Origin: Roseovarius sp. UBA3070
GTDB taxonomy: Bacteria > Pseudomonadota > Alphaproteobacteria > Rhodobacterales > Rhodobacteraceae
Length of the DNA: 11,715 nucleotides
Reading direction: 5' to 3'
NCBI GenBank assembly: GCA_002366775.1
Contig: DFBW01000025.1
Coordinates: forward strand, 1 to 11,715
This document shows positions 7,383-11,715 of the stretch, in pieces. The notes under the pieces were generated by a model, which ran no database searches, was not told where the DNA came from, and saw only the letters and a list, made by a program, of their open reading frames with translations. A program made the position numbers and the translations under genes. How positions within the stretch are numbered: position 1 is the first letter of the stretch; each line of letters opens with the position of its first letter.

Positions 7383-8231
7383 CTACCCTTTGGCAAACCG
7401 CAACAACGCCGCACCCACCAACGTGGTGGCCGTGGCCGCGACCTTTAGCAGGTTCAACGGCTCTTTCAGAATGACAACGCCAATCAGCAACGCAAAGACA
7501 ATTGACGTTTCGCGCAGGGCCGTGACCATGGCAATTGGTGCTTGTGTGAACGCATAGACAACCAACGCATACGCCACAAAAGAAGCGCCACCCCCCAGCG
7601 CCATGATATGCGGCAGGCGCAGGGCTTTGCGCAACGTAGCGGGGCGAAAAACAGCACAGGCCAGCCCATAGATCACACTGTTAAGAAAGGCGATCCACCC
7701 GAAAAAGCCCAGAGATGTGCCCGCCAACCGCGCACCCACCCCATCGGCCAGCGAATATGCTGCAATAAACATGCCGGTAATCAACGCCAACCCGGCCGCC
7801 TGCCCCTGAAACAGCCCGTCAGCATTGCGCACAAGGCTGATGCTGGCAATGCCAATGGCAACCAGACCAATCCCGGCCAGTTGCATCCCGCTAAACTCCA
7901 CCCCCAGAAAGGCCACGGAAACGGCGGCCACCAACAAAGGGGCCACTCCGCGTGCAATTGGATAAACCTGGGTCATATCTCCGCGCTGGTAGGCCGCAAT
8001 CAAAAACACCTGATAGCCAATATGCAGCGCCACACCGGCCCAGATCCACGGCCAACTGGCTGCTGCGGGGGATGGGGCAACGGTCAACAGACAGACCCCG
8101 GCCACGGCCCCCTGCCCCAACACCACCGCTGTCATCCCAGTGAACTTATCTGCGCCGCCTTTGACCAGTGCATTCCATATTGCATGCAACAGCGCTGCCA
8201 TAAGAACGATAAGAAAGACTGTCGTGGTCAT
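7383..8231 (-). CDS. EamA/DMT-superfamily transporter
   Basis: The 282 residues are hydrophobic throughout, with about ten membrane helices in two repeats of the EamA domain (about 5-135 and 145-278). Typical features are LLHAIWNALVKGG near the N-terminus, AYQRGDMTQVYPIARGVAPLLVA at the end of the first repeat and ALRETSIVFALLIGVVILKEP in the second. The family moves small metabolites, often outward, across the inner membrane; the substrate here is unknown. Its ATG overlaps the fosX stop by 4 bp (8228-8231), so translation is probably coupled. A role in exporting or importing a phosphonate-type compound is inferred only from that pairing. Confidence 0.87.
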   Translation of the reverse strand: MTTTVFLIVLMAALLHAIWNALVKGGADKFTGMTAVVLGQGAVAGVCLLTVAPSPAAASWPWIWAGVALHIGYQVFLIAAYQRGDMTQVYPIARGVAPLLVAAVSVAFLGVEFSGMQLAGIGLVAIGIASISLVRNADGLFQGQAAGLALITGMFIAAYSLADGVGARLAGTSLGFFGWIAFLNSVIYGLACAVFRPATLRKALRLPHIMALGGGASFVAYALVVYAFTQAPIAMVTALRETSIVFALLIGVVILKEPLNLLKVAATATTLVGAALLRFAKG

Positions 8232-8650
8232 GATGTGTGGTCCTTTGTTGGATCACCATAGCGCGCCAAACGCTGCTCAAGTGTTCCGGTGTGCAACTCA
8301 AACAAATGGTTGTCAGGGCCATAGAAATAAAGCGAGCGCCCCTCACCCGGCACGCGAGGGCGCGGTGGGCGCAACTCCAGACCCAAGGCAAGGATGCATG
8401 CCTCACGATCGTCAAAATCTTCCTCAGCTATCTGAAAAGCCACATGGTTATAACTGCGCGCTACCAAGGGATCACCCTGCATGGTGGCCACCCAGATATC
8501 ACCGATCAAATAGAACCGCTCCTCAGACAATGAAAACTGATCCGCGCCACTGGCGTAGACCAGCTGCGCTTTGAATACCTGCTGCATGATCTGCTGCATC
8601 CGGTCCAGATCAGCCGTGATAAAGGTGATATGCGACAGGCCGGTACTCAT
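8228..8650 (-). CDS. fosX: FosX-type fosfomycin epoxide hydrolase (glyoxalase/VOC fold)
   Basis: The 140 residues closely resemble FosX of Listeria along most of their length (SHITFITADLD, YNHVAFQI, RPRVPGEGRSLYFY, DNHLFELHTGTLEQRL). The metal ligands His7, His69 and Glu118 fall at the positions I recall for Listeria FosX, and Glu44, the residue that activates water in FosX, is present. FosX opens the fosfomycin epoxide with water in a Mn-dependent reaction, whereas FosA and FosB use thiols. A FosX homologue in Mesorhizobium loti lies in a phosphonate operon and was reported as a weak resistance enzyme, so this one may be a metabolic phosphonate enzyme. ATG at 8650 gives the family N-terminus; the open frame reaches 8758 but adds 36 non-conserved residues. 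A purine-rich stretch (GAAGAG) lies 9 bases upstream. It overlaps the EamA gene by 4 bp and is divergent from the TetR gene. Confidence 0.87.
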   Translation of the reverse strand: MSTGLSHITFITADLDRMQQIMQQVFKAQLVYASGADQFSLSEERFYLIGDIWVATMQGDPLVARSYNHVAFQIAEEDFDDREACILALGLELRPPRPRVPGEGRSLYFYGPDNHLFELHTGTLEQRLARYGDPTKDHTS

Positions 8651-8717
8651 GTGCGAAATCTCTTCAGGGGCGGATTGACGGCAGCCTAATCGGGCAACCG
8701 GGCAATGACCATGGGCA

Positions 8718-8729
8718 GCAAAGATTTGC
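8718..8729. promoter_or_regulatory. Palindrome in the fosX/TetR divergent spacer, candidate operator
   Basis: GCAAA-GA-TTTGC is a perfect 5-bp inverted repeat with a 2-base centre, in the spacer between the fosX and TetR-family starts. The same spacer has a CGGGCAA direct repeat (8691-8697 and 8699-8705, 8-bp period) and the self-complementary GGCCGGCC (8735-8742). TetR-family proteins commonly bind palindromes in the spacer they share with a divergent target, so this is a candidate operator. It is short, and binding is inferred. Confidence 0.35.
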
Positions 8730-8787
8730 CACGGGGCCGGCCGGGGGGGATTGCTCAAACCAAATGCGGGGCGTATCCGTTACAGAT

Positions 8788-9309
8788 ATGAACAACCCCA
8801 CAAAACCCCGCCTAACCCGAGACGTCTGGATCACCACCGGCCTGCAGGCGCTTTGCGATCAGGGGCCGGACGCTCTGAAGGCCGAAGTGCTGGCGCGTCG
8901 GTTGCACACCACCAAGGGCTCATTTTACTGGCACTTTCGGGATGTCCCCGATTATCACGCGGCTCTGCTGGCTCAGTGGCAATCGACATCCGAAATCACG
9001 CGTGGGGATGGAACAGCCGTGATGCAGCTGCGCGCATTGGCAGGGCAATTGGCCGAACGCGGCTCTGCTGAGCCTGCAATCCGGGCTTGGGCCAAGGGCA
9101 ATGCGCAGGCCGCAACATCTGTGTTGCAGGTTGATGCCGCCCGGCTGGCACAGTTTGAGGCCCTGCTGCGCGACACAGGTATCGCCAACCCCGAAATGGC
9201 GCGCATTCTATATGCCGCAGCTTTGGGGATGCGCGAATTGGACGCCGACAACACGGCAGGCCCAGAGGCAATGGGCACATTGGTTGATCTGGTGTTGGCG
9301 CTGCGATGA
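8788..9309 (+). CDS. TetR/AcrR-family transcriptional regulator
   Basis: From ATG 8788 the protein has 173 residues. The N-terminal helix-turn-helix spans about residues 8-55, with the family signature AEVLARRLHTTKGSFYWHFRDVPDYHAALL (the recognition helix lies around TTKGSFYWHF). The remaining helices form the variable ligand-binding and dimer part, which gives no clue to the ligand. An alternative ATG at 8764 would add eight residues; neither start has a strong ribosome binding site, and I prefer 8788 because homologues of this kind begin a few residues before the TR-x-x-W helix. The gene is divergent from fosX and overlaps the following lipoprotein gene by 4 bp. It may regulate either neighbour, most plausibly fosX and the transporter. 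Confidence 0.85.
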   Translation: MNNPTKPRLTRDVWITTGLQALCDQGPDALKAEVLARRLHTTKGSFYWHFRDVPDYHAALLAQWQSTSEITRGDGTAVMQLRALAGQLAERGSAEPAIRAWAKGNAQAATSVLQVDAARLAQFEALLRDTGIANPEMARILYAAALGMRELDADNTAGPEAMGTLVDLVLALR

Positions 9310-9725
9310 CGTTTGCCGTGCATATCTGTACTGCGCAAATCTGTGCCGCACTGATAGCTGCTATGCTGCTGACAAGCTGCCAAAAGGATGAAACCGTGAC
9401 GGGATATGGCGCGGCCGGTAACACTTGGGTGTTGCAAAGCCTTGATGGGCAGGCCTTTGCGGCCCGCGCCGAACTGACTTTCCCTGAACCGGGGAAAATA
9501 TCCGGGCAAGCGTCCTGCAACCGGTTTCACTCCACGCAGACAGCGCCGTATCCCTGGTTCAAGCCCGGCTTGATTGTGGCTACCAAAATGGCATGTCCGG
9601 CTCTGAGTGCGGAAACGGCTTTTCTGGCGGCGCTTGGCGACATGACGCTGGTCGAAGTTGCGGGGGATACCCTGATCCTCAGCAATGATGCCGGGCGGCA
9701 AATGGTCTTCAAATCCGGGACGTGA
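9306..9725 (+). CDS. META-domain (HslJ-like) lipoprotein
   Basis: This is a 139-residue protein. Residues 1-25 form a hydrophobic signal ending in the lipobox LTSC, with Cys25 as the expected lipidation site, so it should be anchored in the envelope facing the periplasm. The rest (about 38-137) is a META domain, seen in [42 protein letters not shown] and the ending [15 protein letters not shown] proteins such as HslJ are small beta-fold envelope proteins; some are linked to heat shock or novobiocin resistance, but the activity is unknown. The ATG overlaps the TetR-family stop (ATGA), so translation is probably coupled. The 3' end overlaps the convergent recO gene by 17 bp. Confidence 0.87.
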   Translation: MTFAVHICTAQICAALIAAMLLTSCQKDETVTGYGAAGNTWVLQSLDGQAFAARAELTFPEPGKISGQASCNRFHSTQTAPYPWFKPGLIVATKMACPALSAETAFLAALGDMTLVEVAGDTLILSNDAGRQMVFKSGT

Positions 9726-10437
9726 ACCTGTCAACAAAGCGCTGACGTGCCTCAGGCAGTGGTTTGTGGCCCAATTCAGGGGCCAAACGCGTGTTCAGAA
9801 AATGACCTGTCACATCCAGACCTTCGGCAATCTCGGGATCAGGCGCCGGACCATGCCCCAACAGACATGGCGGCAGTGGCAAAAGGCGGCTGGCCCATTC
9901 CCCTGCCCCCGCCCGCGAGACCGCCCGCCCAGTGCGCGGCGAGATATAGCTCAGGTCATTGGCCTGCATGCCTTTCACCGCACAAGAGCTAAGATCGAGG
10001 CCAAAACCCAACTCCTCCAACAGCGCCAATTCCCATTTCAGATAGGCCAGCGGCCACACATCCGGTTGGCCCAACAAATCCAGCAGGATTTCGGTTTGCT
10101 GGTAAAGACGGGCGTGCACCTCGCGCTCGGGCAATGAAAACAGCAGTAAGGACGTGACCGCATTCAACCCGGCAAGCGACAAGCGATCCCCCAGAGAGGC
10201 AGCCGCGCGCGAGCGGATTGGCTCGGCCTGAAACGTGCCGATATGATCTTCGAGCCGCGCGCGCCAGGCCAGATCAAGCTGTGCGCCGGGCTGCAAATTG
10301 GGCGCTTGCTTGCGCGATGCCCCACCGCGCACCACCCCCGCATGGCGGCCACGCGAGGGGGTGAACACCTCGATAATGGCGGAATATTCGCCATGTGTCC
10401 GGCAGGACAACAGGATGCCTTGGTCGCGCCATTCCAT
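9709..10437 (-). CDS. recO: DNA repair protein RecO
   Basis: This 242-residue RecO acts with RecR to load RecA onto SSB-coated single-stranded DNA in the RecFOR gap-repair pathway. The N-terminal OB-fold segment (about 1-80) opens with [26 protein letters not shown] and continues [12 protein letters not shown]. The C-terminal helical part includes [27 protein letters not shown] and [14 protein letters not shown], typical of alphaproteobacterial RecO. The four-cysteine zinc cluster known from some bacterial RecO proteins is not seen, which is usual for this group as far as I recall. The start is ATG at 10437, fixed by the conserved MEWR opening. The gene is downstream of era and DUF1491 on the same strand, echoing the conserved rnc-era-recO order. 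Confidence 0.93.
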   Translation of the reverse strand: MEWRDQGILLSCRTHGEYSAIIEVFTPSRGRHAGVVRGGASRKQAPNLQPGAQLDLAWRARLEDHIGTFQAEPIRSRAAASLGDRLSLAGLNAVTSLLLFSLPEREVHARLYQQTEILLDLLGQPDVWPLAYLKWELALLEELGFGLDLSSCAVKGMQANDLSYISPRTGRAVSRAGAGEWASRLLPLPPCLLGHGPAPDPEIAEGLDVTGHFLNTRLAPELGHKPLPEARQRFVDRFTSRI

Positions 10438-10590
10438 ATGCGTGGTTCATGCCTTGTGTTGGGTGCGCCATTCGACACCAGCACAGCCCGAATGCCAAGA
10501 GCCAAGCAGCACCAGTCCGGCTGTTAACGCCACAGATGGCAACGATTAAGCGGTGCTGGCACCACGACGGGTGATCGGGGGCAAATAACC

Positions 10591-10920
10591 CTAGTTTAGT
10601 CCCGGCTCATTCAGCAGATGCCGCCCGGCACGATCTTCGACCTCGATCACCCACAGATCGGGATCAAAAGAACGTTGGCGGGCAATGGCCTCATCCACGT
10701 CTTGCTCGGCACCCGAGGACAGCTCGGCCCAATCACGCGCGCCGGTCATCACATCAAAGCTGCGCTGAAATGCCTGTGCCTGACCGTCAAGTGTGTTCAG
10801 CTTGACCAGCACAGCCCCCGCCGTGTCATCCCCGTGGGCGGTGATGAAGGCCGGAATATCAGACAACCGCAACCGGGTGAGATAGGCCTGCACCCAAAAC
10901 TCAGCCGTAAGGCGGGTCAT
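10591..10920 (-). CDS. DUF1491-family protein
   Basis: This 109-residue protein without signal peptide or membrane segment matches the alphaproteobacterial DUF1491 family. Recognisable parts are the opening TRLTAEFWVQAYLTRL, a central GDDTAGAVLVKLN and the C-terminal FDPDLWVIEVEDRAGRHLL. No function is established and I see no catalytic motif. It lies 45 bp downstream of era and 153 bp upstream of recO on the same strand, so it is probably part of the era operon and might serve RNA maturation or repair; that is inference from position only. No strong ribosome binding site precedes the ATG at 10920. Confidence 0.83.
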   Translation of the reverse strand: MTRLTAEFWVQAYLTRLRLSDIPAFITAHGDDTAGAVLVKLNTLDGQAQAFQRSFDVMTGARDWAELSSGAEQDVDEAIARQRSFDPDLWVIEVEDRAGRHLLNEPGLN

Positions 10921-10965
10921 GGGTGGGTCGCCATTTCAGGGGGCTTTACCAAGAAAAGGCACGGG

Positions 10966-11715
10966 CTATTTCCCATCACGAAAATCAAGCCCCATTTCGG
11001 TAAATCTCTCAGCCTCATCCAGCCAATTCGGGCGCACTTTGATCTGTAAAAACAGATGGATACGACGACCCAGAAACTCTTCCAACTCTTGGCGCGCGGC
11101 TGTGCTGACCGCTTTGATTGTCTCGCCTTTGTGGCCCAGTACGATGCCTTTATGGCCATCGCGGGTTACATAGATGATCTGGTCAATCTTGGCCGATCCA
11201 TCCTTGCGCTCTTCCCATTGCTCGGTCTCGACCGTGAGCTGATAAGGCAATTCCTGATGAAGCCGCAGCGTCAGTTTTTCACGGGTGATCTCGGCCGCGA
11301 TCATACGCAGAGGCAGGTCGGCAATCTGATCTTCTGGATACAGCCACGGGCCTTCCGGCAGTTGATCCGCCAGCCATTCACGCAACGCATCCACACCGTG
11401 GCCCTTCTCGGCCGAAATCATGAAGGTTTCATCAAAGGCAAAGCGATCGTTCAGATCTTTGGTCAGGCTCAACAACGCCTCGGATTGCACCCGGTCAATC
11501 TTGTTAATGGCCAAGGCCACCTTTCGGCCTTTGGTCACGTCGGCCAGGTTTTCAAGAATGCGTTCAACCCCTTCGGTGACACCGCGATGCGCCTCGATCA
11601 ACAAAACGGTCACATCCGCATCCGATGCCCCGCCCCAGGCAGCAGCCACCATGGCACGATCAAGACGGCGGCGCGGTTTGAACAAACCCGGCGTATCGAC
11701 AAACACCAGTTGCGC
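10966..11715 (-). CDS. era: GTPase Era, 5'-truncated by the window edge
   Basis: About 249 C-terminal residues of the roughly 300-residue Era are present; the P-loop and switch I lie beyond the right edge. Visible GTPase motifs are DTPGLF (G3, near 11690), NKID (G4) and SAEKG (G5). The C-terminal KH domain includes VTRDGHKGIVLGHKGETIK, whose GHKG loop binds the 3' end of 16S rRNA. Era is essential or nearly so in most bacteria and acts in assembly of the 30S ribosomal subunit. The frame is open to the last base. It is likely preceded off-window by rnc (RNase III), as in many bacteria, and is followed by the DUF1491 gene and recO. Confidence 0.95.
   Translation of the reverse strand, partial: AQLVFVDTPGLFKPRRRLDRAMVAAAWGGASDADVTVLLIEAHRGVTEGVERILENLADVTKGRKVALAINKIDRVQSEALLSLTKDLNDRFAFDETFMISAEKGHGVDALREWLADQLPEGPWLYPEDQIADLPLRMIAAEITREKLTLRLHQELPYQLTVETEQWEERKDGSAKIDQIIYVTRDGHKGIVLGHKGETIKAVSTAARQELEEFLGRRIHLFLQIKVRPNWLDEAERFTEMGLDFRDGK

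Noticed and set aside
7542..8261. 239-codon open frame on the plus strand
   Set aside because: It lies opposite the EamA transporter gene. Its Gly/His/Gln-rich composition is the reverse reading of hydrophobic codons, and no family resemblance is seen.
8973..9737. 254-codon open frame on the minus strand
   Set aside because: It is antisense to both the TetR and META-lipoprotein genes, which have clear domain signatures; no motif is visible in it.
10507..10558. CAGCACC ... GGTGCTG inverted repeat as a terminator after DUF1491
   Set aside because: The arms (10507-10513 and 10552-10558) are 38 bases apart with no T-run, too weak to call.

Overview
The window looks like chromosomal DNA from a marine-type alphaproteobacterium, most likely Rhodobacteraceae (roseobacter group). 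The basis is moderately high GC, dense short-spaced genes, a (2S)-methylsuccinyl-CoA dehydrogenase of the ethylmalonyl-CoA pathway, a DUF1491 gene between era and recO, and RecO/Era sequences of alphaproteobacterial type. Family assignments come from recognising the protein sequences by eye; no database search was run. I see no tRNA, rRNA, CRISPR array, insertion sequence or phage gene. No stretch of more than about 155 bases lacks a gene.

Layout. (1) 1-2409, plus strand: the C-terminal three quarters of an NDP-forming acyl-CoA synthetase, followed with no gap by a CaiD-type carnitinyl-CoA dehydratase; this is probably a carnitine/betaine or related acyl-CoA catabolic operon that begins left of the window. 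(2) 2416-5014: a TauE/SafE membrane transporter (minus) and mcd (plus), divergent around a 145-bp control region with repeated GCAATAT words. (3) 5061-6538, minus: a fumarylpyruvate hydrolase-like FAH enzyme followed by a HutC-like GntR/UTRA regulator. (4) 6640-8650: a DUF1045 2H-phosphoesterase-like protein (plus) facing an overlapping fosX-EamA transporter pair (minus). Both DUF1045 and FosX families are known from phosphonate (phn) operons, but no C-P lyase gene is present here. (5) 8788-9725, plus: a TetR regulator overlapping a META-domain lipoprotein gene by 4 bp. (6) 9709-11715, minus: the housekeeping run era (partial) - DUF1491 - recO.

How the genes may work together. Region 1 would activate an acid to its CoA thioester and reversibly hydrate or dehydrate the 3-hydroxy/2-enoyl-CoA. 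Region 2 supplies the methylsuccinyl-CoA to mesaconyl-CoA step of acetyl-CoA assimilation. Regions 3 to 5 each pair an enzyme or transporter with a likely local regulator. Region 6 is core GTPase and DNA-repair machinery. Most of the window is ordinary. The parts most worth checking are the fosX-EamA-DUF1045 neighbourhood, the repeat-bearing mcd/TauE control region, and the palindrome in the fosX/TetR divergent spacer. I see no convincing case for a wholly undescribed system.
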